Positions 18,050 through 27,523 are shown, counted from the stretch's first letter. The stretch is 64,000 nt of DNA from Nostoc piscinale CENA21 (GCF_001298445.1 NZ_CP012036.1:729267-793266), one strand, 5' to 3'. Numbers and translations are program-made. The notes: generated from the sequence alone by a model not told the origin.

Positions 18050-19180
18050 ATGGATCGAATTGCCCTAACATCAGAACTGAGGTTAGAAGTTCCTCATTAT
18101 TACCCGTGTAAGTACCCGTTAGTGGATTTGCATCTGCATCACAATACAGGTAAAAGTATGCTCAGTATAGTAGCTAATTCCGAGTTTTGGAGTGTTCCTG
18201 TCTTTAGTGTGCAAACAGCTGATGTAATGCCGAATCCTATCATTACTCGTACAGAAAAGCTATTTAAAGAGGAAATAGACTTATTTGAGTTAACAATCAC
18301 CAGTGTATCTTCTTTTGCAGAAGGACTGGCTCAAATTAGGACTCGTATCCAACGCAATCAACCAGTAATTATTTCCGGAACTACCTACGAACTGCCATAC
18401 AGTCCAGATTTCCACAATCCCAATTATCTCCAACCACGGACTACTTCTGCTTTAGGCGGTGATTTTCAGATTGCCGATCACTATGTATGTGTGATTGGAT
18501 TAGGATCTGACGAAGTTTTGCTTTACGATCCGATACCAAACAAATTTTTTGGTAATATTCCCCTGGAATCATTAGAAAAATTTTGGCGCGGTAATATCCA
18601 GTTTGATGTATTTACCAAAGCTAGAGGCTTGTCCTTGCTTGTTAGTTATGGCATTGTCAACGTGACAATTGACCCAGATTATCAAAACGAAAGTCTGGAG
18701 AATATAGCAATTAAAATTCTCAATCGGGTCAATACTGCCTTTTTAGAAGGACGGACAAGAACTAGACCCGGTAGGATTTATTTATCATCTATAGCCTTGA
18801 GCAATTATATTTATGAAGCTTTTAATTCCTACTACTCCACTACAGGAGAAATTCTTCAATCTTTAGGAAAATGTCTCTTTGATATGCGTTGGAGTCGCTA
18901 TTATCTCAGAGATTTGCTCCAGGATATGAATCAACATCTGAATTTTTCTCTTTCAGAAATTGCTGATGAGATGCTAGTAGTAATTGATTTATGGGAAGAG
19001 GTTTATAGAATATTTCTCACTCTTGTCCGCAAAAAGTCTGCGATCAAAGATGAGCAAATCCACAAATTTATCAATTTTTTGGCTGGGACGATCAAGCGTG
19101 AAAACGAGTTTCACCTTCAGATTCAAGATTGGTTAAACAACTCAAACGTGGGGGAAATCTTAAATGCCAGAACGAGCTGA
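18050..19180 (+). CDS. BtrH/C39-peptidase-like protein
   Basis: 376 residues, not firmly recognised. Residues about 15-200 resemble the papain-like fold of butirosin BtrH N-terminal or C39-like proteins: an early helix LHHNTGKSMLSIVANSEFW, a middle strand VIISGTTYELPY, and DHYVCVIGLGSDEVLLYDP, where the His and the Asp of the YDP segment sit as the His/Asp of that fold would. The catalytic Cys expected at the start of the first helix is not obvious (HNTGKS). The C-terminal half is helical. BtrH transfers an acyl group from an acyl carrier protein to a sugar amine, and an ACP gene overlaps this gene by 17 bp. Function as acyltransferase or scaffold is inference. Confidence 0.55.
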   Translation: MDRIALTSELRLEVPHYYPCKYPLVDLHLHHNTGKSMLSIVANSEFWSVPVFSVQTADVMPNPIITRTEKLFKEEIDLFELTITSVSSFAEGLAQIRTRIQRNQPVIISGTTYELPYSPDFHNPNYLQPRTTSALGGDFQIADHYVCVIGLGSDEVLLYDPIPNKFFGNIPLESLEKFWRGNIQFDVFTKARGLSLLVSYGIVNVTIDPDYQNESLENIAIKILNRVNTAFLEGRTRTRPGRIYLSSIALSNYIYEAFNSYYSTTGEILQSLGKCLFDMRWSRYYLRDLLQDMNQHLNFSLSEIADEMLVVIDLWEEVYRIFLTLVRKKSAIKDEQIHKFINFLAGTIKRENEFHLQIQDWLNNSNVGEILNARTS

Positions 19181-19499
19181 TTTGAGGGAAACTGTTCAGG
19201 AGATTGTCCTAGCCTGTATTGAAGAAGTAACCGCCCAAGGCTGGGGTCGCATCCAAATTGAACAAGGTGAGGCGGCGAATATTCTAGCCGGGGGTGGGTT
19301 TATTGATTCGTTAGGACTTACCTCATTGCTGGTAACGATTGAGCAAGATATTGAGGCAGAGTTAGGAATTACTCTTAATTTAACTAGGAAAATTACCGAA
19401 ATTACACTCAGCAGCACCAATCCATTGGCTACTGTAGGCACACTAACTGATTACATAACTAATTGTATTAACAATGCTACCGTCTGTGGGGGTATCTGA
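19164..19499 (+). CDS. Acyl carrier protein
   Basis: 111 residues. The motif GGFIDSLGLTSLLVTIEQDIE matches the phosphopantetheine site of stand-alone carrier proteins of the DltC/BtrI type, with Ser of DSL as attachment residue. The first 25 residues form an acidic amphipathic helix and a C-terminal helix follows, as in carrier proteins. It is longer than housekeeping ACPs (about 80). It overlaps the BtrH-like gene by 17 bp and the ligase by 1 bp (TGATG), so the three are translationally coupled. The ligase presumably loads it. Confidence 0.85.
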   Translation: MPERADLRETVQEIVLACIEEVTAQGWGRIQIEQGEAANILAGGGFIDSLGLTSLLVTIEQDIEAELGITLNLTRKITEITLSSTNPLATVGTLTDYITNCINNATVCGGI

Positions 19500-20836
19500 T
19501 GGCTATCGAATTTTTGCTAGACAGGTTCGATCAAACCAAAGATGCTGAGGCACTGATCTGGCGCGATCGCTCGTTGCTATATGGTGAACTTAAAGAACTG
19601 ATTCAATTTTGGCAGAAACGCTTAGAGGAAGAGATTGTTGAGAAAGGTGCGGTTGTTGCCTTAGAAGCGGATTTTTCACCCAATGCTGTCGCCTTGTTAT
19701 TGTCATTGCTCCAGCATCAGTGCGTGGTAGCAGTATTAACAGCAGAGATGAAAACCAGCCGGGCTGAGTTGCGTCAAATAGCAGAAGTAGAATGGCTCGT
19801 CAAAGTAGATGCAGACGATCGCGTGAGCATTGAAAAAACTGGAACTCAAGCCGAACATGAGCTATTGTGGCAATTGCGCGATCGCCAACATCCAGGACTG
19901 ATCATTTTCACATCCGGTTCTACAGGTAAGAGCAAAGCTGCTATTCATGATTTCGTCTTCATCATAGAGAAGTTCCAAACTCTACGACCTGCTCAGAAGA
20001 CACTGCTATTTTTACTATTTGACCATATTGGCGGTATCAATACCTTGCTACATGTTCTGGCGAATGGAGGATGTGCTGTTATACCGTTGGATCGCTCTCC
20101 AGAAAAAGTAGCAGATGCGATCGCCAAGCATCGAGTACAGGTATTACCCACATCACCCACCTTTCTCACACTCCTGCTGCTGAGTGGCGTTCACCAAGGA
20201 TACGATCTGTCTTCCTTAGAAGTTGTCACCTATGGAACAGAAGTAATGCCACAAAGCGTCCTCAACAAATTAAACCAGCTTTTTCCCAACATCCGCTTTC
20301 AGCAAACTTACGGACTCACTGAACTCGGTATCATGCGTTCAAAATCACGCTCATCTGATTCTCTCTGGTTCAAGGTAGGGGGGGAAGGATATGAAACCCG
20401 GATTATTAACGGAATGCTGGAAATTAAAGCCAAAAGCGCCATGCTTGGTTACTTGAATGCTCCAGCACCTTTTACTTTGGATGGTTGGTATATGACTGGA
20501 GATGTGGTGGAAATTGACGGTGAGTGGTTAAGGATTCTCGGACGTAAATCCGAATTGATTAACGTTGGTGGACAAAAAGTCTATCCATCTGAAGTAGAGA
20601 GTGTTTTACAGGCTATGGAAGGTGTGGTAGAGGTGTCTGTCAAAGGAGAAGCAAATCCGATTACTGGAAATATAGTTACTGCGAAGGTTCGCCTGACAAC
20701 CGATGAAACTTTACGGAATTTTCGCTCTAGGCTAAAAGCCTTTTGTCAAGATAAGCTAGAGTCCTATAAAATTCCTATGCGGATAACACTGGTTCAGGAA
20801 AGACTACATAGCGATCGCTTCAAAAAAAACCGTTAG
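19499..20836 (+). CDS. AMP-forming acyl-ACP/acyl-CoA ligase (ANL family)
   Basis: 445 residues, shorter than the usual 500-600. The ATP-binding P-loop IIFTSGSTGKSKAAIHDF, QQTYGLTELG, the hinge YMTGDVVEIDG...LRILGRKSELINVGGQKV and a terminal Lys in RFKKNR (A10 position) are all present, so it should be active. It adenylates a carboxylic acid and passes it to the Ppant thiol of a carrier. The upstream ACP overlaps by 1 bp and is the likely partner. The substrate-pocket region is not recognisable. The N-terminal domain is slightly trimmed, as in acyl-ACP ligases of natural-product clusters. Confidence 0.85.
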   Translation: MAIEFLLDRFDQTKDAEALIWRDRSLLYGELKELIQFWQKRLEEEIVEKGAVVALEADFSPNAVALLLSLLQHQCVVAVLTAEMKTSRAELRQIAEVEWLVKVDADDRVSIEKTGTQAEHELLWQLRDRQHPGLIIFTSGSTGKSKAAIHDFVFIIEKFQTLRPAQKTLLFLLFDHIGGINTLLHVLANGGCAVIPLDRSPEKVADAIAKHRVQVLPTSPTFLTLLLLSGVHQGYDLSSLEVVTYGTEVMPQSVLNKLNQLFPNIRFQQTYGLTELGIMRSKSRSSDSLWFKVGGEGYETRIINGMLEIKAKSAMLGYLNAPAPFTLDGWYMTGDVVEIDGEWLRILGRKSELINVGGQKVYPSEVESVLQAMEGVVEVSVKGEANPITGNIVTAKVRLTTDETLRNFRSRLKAFCQDKLESYKIPMRITLVQERLHSDRFKKNR

Positions 20837-21117
20837 TTTTTAGAGACAAATGAATCTAAATAGCAGAAGATAAACCAATCACAATTAGTAATAAAAACCA
20901 ATCTACAAACTTGGTGAAAAATTTACTAATAATTCTCATAACATTAAATATTTTCTTTTGCTTGAGAAATTTATAACAAAAAATTTATTTGCGGTGATAA
21001 AAATTGGACATTTGTAGCAATTTGTGGATACTGATTAGCTATCTAAGCCAATACTAATAACTTCACTAAAAATAAACTGTCTACCACCGTACCTTCTTTA
21101 ACTCATAGAAATCTTAT

Positions 21118-23136
21118 ATGCGCTATTTTGATGAATATTGTGAAGTACATCTAGACCCTAGTATTGCACCTTGTACTTGGGTATTTAGAACTAACGAAAA
21201 AATCTGTATCAGATTTGGCATTCACTTATCTAAAAACCCTGACTATGGTCAGATAGTCTATGAGTTAAATGATGGTCAAGGATATTGCGATGTAGATCGC
21301 ATCACAACACAAACTGAAAGTGTGAACGAAAATGGCTTCAAAATGTTCTCAATCGTCCTCCCTCCAATCATCAATGGGGGAGGATATCGCTACAAATTAG
21401 GTTATGTGGATACCTTGGGTAATGAACATACAAGTAAGCGATCGCAGTTTTTATTTGTATGTGATGAAGCACCCCGTTCCATAACAGAAATCCCCTCTGA
21501 GTTTTTGGGCTATGTGAATCATCAACCTCTCTATGGGCCAAAACCTAAGTTAGCAATGACATCTAGTCCCAATGATTGGCAAGCACGTTTATTTTACTCA
21601 ATCATCATTGATCGATTTGCTCGCAGTGCAGACAACAGTCGTGCTGGGATGAGTGCGGTCAACTACGATCCAACATCACCTCATGCAAGTCATGGTGGGA
21701 CAATTCAGGGCGTTATTGAGCAGATAGATTATTTAAAGTCATTGGGTGTTAGTGCTATTATTCTCAGCCCTGTCTATGTGAATGCACCGGACGGCTATCA
21801 TGGCTATCATCCTATTCATCTTTTGATGGTCGATCCACGTCTAGGTACACTTCAATGTCTAAGGGAACTAGTGAAAAAAGCTCATGAATCTAATATTGCC
21901 GTCATTTTAGACGTTGTTAACAATCATCTTGCAGATAGTATTAACTGGGAAAAGTATGGCAGCCCGGTAGGAGGAGAGTTTAAGTATGTGCAAGGAGATG
22001 ATTCTGCGGTCATGCCTTATCCCATAGAAGCACGCAATACATTTCTCTTTCACGGGACAGAATACACTGATATGGTAAATCAAAGACTCTTTGGTTTCCT
22101 GGAAGATTGGCGTACTGAAACAACTTATGTACGCGAATTATTGATTCAACACCTCAAATATTGGATTGCAGAAACTGACATTGATGGTTTTCGTTACGAT
22201 TCTGCTCGTCACGTTGGTCTTGATTTTTGGGAACCTTGTGTGGCAGAAATATCAAGATACGCTAGTTATTTAGGGAAAAAGCAGTTTCTACAAATAGCTG
22301 AACACGCTGGCAGTACTCATGAGGAAGTAATCCAATACAATAGCGCCAAATTTACAAATTTTATCGATTACCCAACCTATTACACCATTAAACATTCCTT
22401 GAATGAGGATAATCATCTAAGAGGATTGGCAGATTATTTTTGTGGCTTTCTCCCACCATCACAACGGTATCATACCGCTTGGCAGAACAATATTATGTTT
22501 CTGGATAATCAAGACACAACAAGGATTTTCCACCTATTTTGGAGCCGTTTAGAAAATATAATTGAGGCAAGAATCTGGTTACACTTTGGACTGGCTTGCT
22601 TGATTTTAGGGCCGCAAATACCATCTATCTATCAAGGAACAGAGCAAGAATTTTCCGGTGCTTTAGGACTGTATCAAAAACAAGATACCAGAGAGTGGAT
22701 TGGTCATGATTGCTATGTGCGAGAAGATATGTTTGAAAACTCAGCTTGTGTTTGGCAGTTTGGCCCAATTAACCGCAAAATTTTTGAGCCATATGATAAA
22801 AATCACCAAACTTTTACACTGATTAAACAGCTTGCCAAAATTAGAAAGCGACATCCACTCATTCAGCGTGGAAAACGCACTTTATTATGCTCCAGAAGTC
22901 ACGAGTTACGGTGTTTATTAATTCATGATAATAATGATACACAACCTCTTCTAGTGGCCATTAATTTGGGAAATAACCCAGTATGTGAAGAAGCTTTTAC
23001 AATTCCTGATTGCTATGGTAGTTTTTCCGATGTTGATATACTCATCACTACTGGGGATGGAACATTCAATATTGTAGAAGGTGGTATGAGGATTAAACTG
23101 CAACCATTTACTTTTGTTTTAGCCAGGCTATTGTGA
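21118..23136 (+). CDS. GH13 alpha-amylase family glycosidase
   Basis: 672 residues. An N-terminal beta-sandwich of about 150 residues precedes the TIM barrel. GH13 signature regions are intact: region I VILDVVNNH, region II GFRYDSARH (nucleophile Asp), region III FLQIAEHAGS (acid/base Glu), region IV FLDNQDTTR (NQD where NHD is usual). A C-terminal beta domain follows. No signal peptide is seen, so it is cytosolic. It should act on alpha-glucans or transfer glucosyl units; the exact activity is open. It lies 280 bp after the ligase, same strand, and ends in a MITE. A role with the acyl-transfer genes is suggested only by position. Confidence 0.85.
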   Translation: MRYFDEYCEVHLDPSIAPCTWVFRTNEKICIRFGIHLSKNPDYGQIVYELNDGQGYCDVDRITTQTESVNENGFKMFSIVLPPIINGGGYRYKLGYVDTLGNEHTSKRSQFLFVCDEAPRSITEIPSEFLGYVNHQPLYGPKPKLAMTSSPNDWQARLFYSIIIDRFARSADNSRAGMSAVNYDPTSPHASHGGTIQGVIEQIDYLKSLGVSAIILSPVYVNAPDGYHGYHPIHLLMVDPRLGTLQCLRELVKKAHESNIAVILDVVNNHLADSINWEKYGSPVGGEFKYVQGDDSAVMPYPIEARNTFLFHGTEYTDMVNQRLFGFLEDWRTETTYVRELLIQHLKYWIAETDIDGFRYDSARHVGLDFWEPCVAEISRYASYLGKKQFLQIAEHAGSTHEEVIQYNSAKFTNFIDYPTYYTIKHSLNEDNHLRGLADYFCGFLPPSQRYHTAWQNNIMFLDNQDTTRIFHLFWSRLENIIEARIWLHFGLACLILGPQIPSIYQGTEQEFSGALGLYQKQDTREWIGHDCYVREDMFENSACVWQFGPINRKIFEPYDKNHQTFTLIKQLAKIRKRHPLIQRGKRTLLCSRSHELRCLLIHDNNDTQPLLVAINLGNNPVCEEAFTIPDCYGSFSDVDILITTGDGTFNIVEGGMRIKLQPFTFVLARLL

Positions 23137-23249
23137 TATTATTTCCGGCAAATCAGTTATGAGTGACCCATATCTGTGCAGAAAGACGAAACTCTTTCGT
23201 CTCCTGCAACCTGCGGTCTTGATGAGAAATCTTTTCCCAGACACGACAT
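23136..23249. mobile_element. MITE-like element, family A, copy 2
   Basis: 114 bp, clearly homologous to 13776-13888: CCGGCAAATCAGTTATGA, CTGTGCAGAAAGACGAAACTC and CTGCGGTCTTGATGA are shared. Terminal repeats are more diverged. It begins at the stop codon of the GH13 gene (TGA is 23134-23136). Confidence 0.65.
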
Positions 23250-23276
23250 GAGATAGGGTAACTCATAAGTCAATTG

Positions 23277-23396
23277 ATATGATGTCTGACTAGATCAGTG
23301 GTGATTCGCTGCATCCATGCAACAACGGCAAAACCCGCTTCTCTGGACTCTGCTTCTCTGCGGTCTTAATTATAAGTCTTTCACCAGAAATGATGT
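23277..23396. mobile_element. MITE-like element, family A, copy 3 (degenerate)
   Basis: About 120 bp. The left end ATATGATGTCTGAC..ATCAGTGGTGATTC and right end CTGCGGTCTTAATTATAAGTCTTTC align with copies 1 and 2 with many substitutions. It lies 27 bp after copy 2 in the same orientation. The rest of the 478-bp spacer holds the hairpins listed separately. Confidence 0.5.
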
Positions 23397-23432
23397 GAGT
23401 AATCATAAGTGATTAATATACGCTTTAATGAA

Positions 23433-23458
23433 TTCTGTATTTTTTATGAAATACAGAA
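23433..23458. other. Perfect 10-bp hairpin
   Basis: TTCTGTATTT and AAATACAGAA flank a 6-nt loop. It could be a weak bidirectional terminator after the GH13 gene; the stem is AT-rich and no clean T-run follows. Confidence 0.4.
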
Positions 23459-23547
23459 CTACTTTTGCGTAAATTACTGAAGTCGCCTTGAATCGTAAAT
23501 TAATACTAAAATTCACGGCTGAAATTTTGAGCCTTTAGTATAGTTTC

Positions 23548-23579
23548 AAACAACATTACCAATTATGGAAATGTTGTTT
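23548..23579. promoter_or_regulatory. 10-bp inverted repeat before the peptidoglycan-binding gene
   Basis: AAACAACATT and AATGTTGTTT are separated by 12 bp and end 35 bp before the start at 23615. The half-sites match SufR-type half-sites (CAAC/GTTG), but the spacing is too long for a SufR operator. It is either an unrelated operator or a 5'-UTR hairpin. Confidence 0.35.
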
Positions 23580-23614
23580 ATACCTAGTTAAAACTAAACG
23601 AACATAGGTGCAAC

Positions 23615-24541
23615 ATGAAATTACAAGATTTCTTAGCAAATGCAAATGAAATAGGTAAATTAGGATTTGAAGCGATCGCTCAAGACAAGGAACTAGCTAC
23701 TCAGATCCAAATATTATTGATTGGCTTAAATTTACTGGAACCACCAGCGGATGGAAAATTTGGCCCAGTTTCTGGCGAAGCTCTCGAAAAATTCCAAGAA
23801 TTAACCAAAACTGGAGAAACGGGTTATTTAGGAGCAGTCACAGCCAAAAAACTGATTGAAACCAAACCGGAGGATCTTCCTAAACCTCCATTAAAACTAG
23901 GTAACGACATAGCCAGCAGAATTGTTAAATATATGCTGGATAAAAAATATCAGGTATTTACTGCACCTAAAGAATACAACATTGTTTATCTAGAGGGAAT
24001 TAACGAAGACTGGACTCGCAACAATGATGCACCCAACGAATTTAATGATCGACGGATTATTCTTGAAGTAGTTGATGGTGTTCCTAAAATCGTTAATCAC
24101 TGGCGAGCTACTACTGAACCAGGTAGCTACTACACAGTTGTAAAACCCCTCAATCCTAAAGGTGCAGCAAGAATACAGTTTGGGCAATACAAAGCTTGGC
24201 GTGTGGGAACTCATGGTATCGGTGGTAGCCGACCTCACGAAGCATTAGTACAAGCTGGAACAATTACTGTTTGTCGAGATTTCAACAAAGATTTTCAACG
24301 TGTTGGAGACCAACTTGATACAGGTGACGATTTTGCAATTAACCAACATTGGGGCTATGATTTCCCTAAAAATGACATTCGCGGTGCTAGTGCAGGTTGT
24401 TTAGTGGGTAACTTGCTTAAGGGACACCAAGAATTTATGGCACTTGTTAAACAAGACCGCCGCTATGTAGCTAATCGTGATTATATGTTTTATACAACAG
24501 TAATTTCTGGAGATGATTTATTGAAGAAGTTTCCTGGGTAA
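23615..24541 (+). CDS. Peptidoglycan-binding-domain protein with L,D-transpeptidase-like end
   Basis: 308 residues. Residues about 25-85 form a PG_binding_1 repeat (IQILLIGLNLLEPPADGKFG ... LEKFQELTKTG). After a Pro linker, the C-terminal part contains WRVGTHGIGGSRPHEAL and DIRGASAGCLVGNLLKGHQ. The SAGC with upstream His residues recalls the HxG...SxGC motif of YkuD transpeptidases or phage-type hydrolases, but the match is loose. No signal peptide is seen, which is odd for a wall enzyme. It could be released by lysis or a non-classical route. It is a single gene followed by a strong terminator. Confidence 0.65.
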   Translation: MKLQDFLANANEIGKLGFEAIAQDKELATQIQILLIGLNLLEPPADGKFGPVSGEALEKFQELTKTGETGYLGAVTAKKLIETKPEDLPKPPLKLGNDIASRIVKYMLDKKYQVFTAPKEYNIVYLEGINEDWTRNNDAPNEFNDRRIILEVVDGVPKIVNHWRATTEPGSYYTVVKPLNPKGAARIQFGQYKAWRVGTHGIGGSRPHEALVQAGTITVCRDFNKDFQRVGDQLDTGDDFAINQHWGYDFPKNDIRGASAGCLVGNLLKGHQEFMALVKQDRRYVANRDYMFYTTVISGDDLLKKFPG

Positions 24542-24571
24542 AATCTAAACTCTGGATATCTCCTTCAATAT

Positions 24572-24601
24572 GGGTGTGTCTGATTTGGACAAGACACACC
24601 C
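24572..24601 (+). terminator. Terminator hairpin after the peptidoglycan-binding gene
   Basis: GGGTGTGTCT and AGACACACCC pair perfectly around a 10-nt loop, 30 bp after the stop codon. The T-run is missing, so it may work as an RNA-stabilising hairpin instead. Confidence 0.6.
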
Positions 24602-24610
24602 ATTAATAAC

Positions 24611-24680
24611 GCCAGTTGCTACAACGGAGGGAACCTCACGCCAGTTTGCTCAAGTCGGGAAACCCGCCCACGCAACTGGC
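24611..24680. repeat. Dispersed palindromic repeat (GCCAGTTGC type)
   Basis: GCCAGTTGC (24611) and GCAACTGGC (24672) bound a 70-bp GC-rich block including CTCAAGTCGGGAAACCCGCCC. It is much richer in GC than its surroundings. I recall this type as a common intergenic repeat in Nostoc-like genomes. Confidence 0.5.
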
Positions 24681-24751
24681 TCCGCAACGCACTGGCTCCT
24701 CAGCACTCAACGAATGATAGTCTATGTGATGAACTAAATGTTAAGTTATCC

Positions 24752-25655
24752 ATGACTGCTGCTGTTCTGTTAGAGAATGTCTTCAAATTTTACAAAAATG
24801 TCCCTGTCGTTAATGATTTATCATTTGCGATCGCACCTGGAGAAATTTTTTGCGTTACTTGGCCCTAACGGTGCGGGTAAATCAACTACAATTCGGATGT
24901 TGACAACATTAACCAAGCCATCCCAAGGACATATAAAAGTGGCTGGTTATGATGTTGTCAGACAACCAATACAAGCAAAACAGAGCATTGGTGTTGTTTT
25001 GCAGCAAACTAGTATAGATGGCGATTTAAGTGTTTGGGAAAATATGGAACTGCATGGGCGGCTACATCGTATAGCCAACCCACAGCGACAACGACTAATT
25101 AATCAGTGGCTAGAGTATGTGGAACTAGCAGACAGAAGAGATGATTTAGTCAAAACTCTGTCTGGAGGGATGAAACGACGATTACAAATAGCTAGGGCTT
25201 TACTCCACCAACCACAAATTTTATTTTTAGATGAACCAACTGTTGGACTAGACCCCCAAACTCGTCGGCGACTTTGGGAGATTATTCGAGATTTAAACAA
25301 GCAAGGGATGACAATGTTACTCACAACTCATTACATGGATGAAGTCGAGTACTTGTGTGGAGCTTTTGAAGCTACCGGGCCGGGACGCATTGGTATTATG
25401 GATAGTGGCAAACTTATATCTTTAGGAACGCTCCAACAATTGCGTTCTGCTCACGGTGAAGGTTTGGTCATGAAACAAGTGGGAATCACCGAAGCGGGTA
25501 ATGACAGCGCCCGACGTTGGGAATATTTATTTTTCCCTTCTTTAGAAGCAGCAAACAATTATCTGAATCAACAATCAGATAAAACCGGAATGATGGTGCG
25601 TCCCTCTAACTTAGAAGATATTTTCGTGGAATTAACTGGGCGACAGTTAGATTAA
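24752..25655 (+). pseudogene. ABC-2 type (DrrA-like) ATPase, one frameshift
   Basis: The ATG at 24752 opens a typical ATPase (MTAAVLLENVFKFYKNVPVV). After APGEIF one extra T in a run of six (near 24851) breaks the frame just before the Walker A GPNGAGKSTTIRML. Downstream the gene is complete: LSGGMKRRLQIARALL, ILFLDEPTVGLD, switch LTTHYMDE, and an ABC-2 style C-terminus DIFVELTGRQLD. The reconstructed length is 300 residues. No permease gene is adjacent; the next gene is a convergent TPR protein 2 bp away. The frameshift looks like a homopolymer error. Confidence 0.8.
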
Positions 25656-25657
25656 CG

Positions 25658-26338
25658 TCAACCTCCTAACTCCCGCAACATTGCTTCTACTCGCTCAACG
25701 CCATCTGGATTATTTTGGCGTTGGTATAAACTTTTAGCTTTTTGTAGTAAGCTATTTGCCTGTTTTGTCTGGCGACGTTGTTTAAACATTGCCGCCATAA
25801 ATTCATATATCTGAGGATTGTTGCGATCTATGCTAATAGCTTGTTCATAAGCCCAATTAGCAGCTTCATAATCTCCTAAACGAGCTTGGGTCACGCCCAA
25901 TCCCAGATAAGCATTCAGATTGTTACGGTTTAGCTGAATGGCGCGACGGTAAGCATCTCTGGAACCTTTGGTATCACCCAAGTTACCTTTGATGTAACCT
26001 ACAGCATAAAAGAAATCACTATTATCAGGATCAAGACCCAATGCTCGACGATAAGCAACTAAAGCAGCTTGATAATTTCCTTGTTGGGCATACAGATAAC
26101 CCATACCAGAGTATACTTTAGCATTCTTGGGGTCTAGGGCTGCGGCTCTTTGATATGTGGCGATCGCTCCGTTATAATCACCTGCATCAACTTGTCTGCG
26201 GCCTTCTTCAAACAATTCCTTTAATTCTTCGTTTTTCGCTTGGGCGACTAATACCTGCGCTTGAACTGTTACAGGAATCGTAACCACACTACATCCTAAT
26301 AACAAAGCACTAACTATAAGTGATATGCGTTTGTACAC
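25658..26338 (-). CDS. Exported TPR-repeat protein
   Basis: 226 residues. A hydrophobic N-terminus (LIVSALLLGCSVVTIPVTVQA) could be a lipoprotein signal with Cys in LLGC or a normal signal cleaved after VQA. About five TPR units follow (for example GDYNGAIATYQRAAALDPKN, GNYQAALVAYRRALGLDPDN, GDYEAANWAYEQAISIDRNN). It is likely an envelope scaffold protein; no partner can be named. The stop is 2 bp from the convergent ABC ATPase stop. Confidence 0.85.
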   Translation of the reverse strand: MYKRISLIVSALLLGCSVVTIPVTVQAQVLVAQAKNEELKELFEEGRRQVDAGDYNGAIATYQRAAALDPKNAKVYSGMGYLYAQQGNYQAALVAYRRALGLDPDNSDFFYAVGYIKGNLGDTKGSRDAYRRAIQLNRNNLNAYLGLGVTQARLGDYEAANWAYEQAISIDRNNPQIYEFMAAMFKQRRQTKQANSLLQKAKSLYQRQNNPDGVERVEAMLRELGG

Positions 26339-26858
26339 AGTAAATTTCCTGAACTTCTAGCAACTTTTTTCTTGTACATTAAAACAAAAATATGGATTTT
26401 TGAAAACTGTATTTATTCTGTTTTACGAAATATTAATATTTTATAAACTCCTCAGCCGCAAACGACACCAATTTACTAGAGTTTCTACTGAACAATCTAA
26501 TCTATAGCCAATTTACAAACATCTCTCCCTTTTCTGCTTTGTCCTCCTTGTCTCCTATGTCTCTATTGTTTACATATCCAACCAGACTACTATACAAGTA
26601 TTAGAGATTCAGTATAATCCCTATCTCAAGCTGGAAATCAGCAATAACATACTTATGTCTTTATTTTGCTAACGATTTTATAATCGCTGGCTAATATTAC
26701 TACAGCGATTCTGATTTTAAAACCCAAAATATTTAATTTCTGTATCAATTTTTATCTTGCTTTGCAACACTAAGTTTGGTTTTGCGTTAGCAGTTACCCC
26801 AATAATAACAATCTCAGTCGTACAATATTCCTTGACCTGTCATCTGTGAGATGATTCT
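26339..26858. other. Gene-free spacer
   Basis: 520 bp of AT-rich DNA between the divergent TPR gene and YbjQ-type gene. I see no gene, RNA or clear repeat. It must hold the promoters for both. Confidence 0.5.
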
Positions 26859-27187
26859 ATGATTTTAACTACAACCGATGTGATTCAAGGTGCTGTGATT
26901 GATTCATATTTAGGTATTGTAACTGCGGAAGTTGTTTACGGTAGCAATTTTTTTACGAGATTTTTTTTGCCAGCATTCGAGATGTGATTGGTGGTCGAAC
27001 AGGTAGCTACGAACGTTTATTTGAAGAAGGTCAAAGAAAAGCACTTTTAGAATTAGAACAACGCGCACAGCGATTAGGGGCAAACGCTGTCGTTGGGATT
27101 GAAATCGATACAGGAACAATCAATGTTGACCAATCTGGAGTTTTGATGCTGATTACCGCCACAGGTACAGCCGTAAGAATGCGTTAG
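26859..27187 (+). pseudogene. YbjQ/UPF0145 family protein, two +1 frameshifts
   Basis: The start MILTTTDVIQGAVIDSYLGI and the end RKALLELEQRAQRLGANAVV.. MLITATGTAVRMR match the YbjQ (heavy-metal-binding-like) family of about 107 residues, whose members form pentameric cytosolic proteins of unknown role. In between, T7 (near 26951) and T8 (26961-26968) each carry one T too many: VVYGSNFLRDFFASIRDVIG is restored by deleting one T from each. Two independent +1 errors only 10 bp apart suggest assembly error rather than decay. Confidence 0.75.
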
Positions 27188-27523
27188 TTATTTTATCCTA
27201 CACTGACAAGATTTTTCATAATATATTGAGAATCGCTAATAGGTAATGTTATTAACAAATTACTTATTAGCGACGTTTTATAACAACAATTATTTTCTGA
27301 AATTTTGTCGATTTTTTTATTATTTAAATGTATTAAAAACAACGCATATTCATATATAAATTTGATTTTAATTAAATTTTCTTATTTATTCTTACCCTAG
27401 ATAGATAAACTAAGTCTTTCTGTTGATAGATATTAAAAATTGAAAAGAGCAATTTAATTTTAAACGTAAGCATGAATATATCAAGAAAAATTTACTAAAA
27501 AATAGTCAAGGAGCCAATAAATT
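27188..27523. other. Gene-free AT-rich spacer
   Basis: 336 bp of very AT-rich sequence with no gene or repeat seen. An AAGGAG ribosome site lies just before the membrane-protein start at 27524. Confidence 0.5.

Noticed and set aside
20856..20939. 27-residue hydrophobic frame on the minus strand (MRIISKFFTKFVDWFLLLIV...), possible membrane micropeptide
   Set aside because: No ribosome-binding site and no terminator; AT-rich DNA yields such frames by chance. Only conservation could rescue it.
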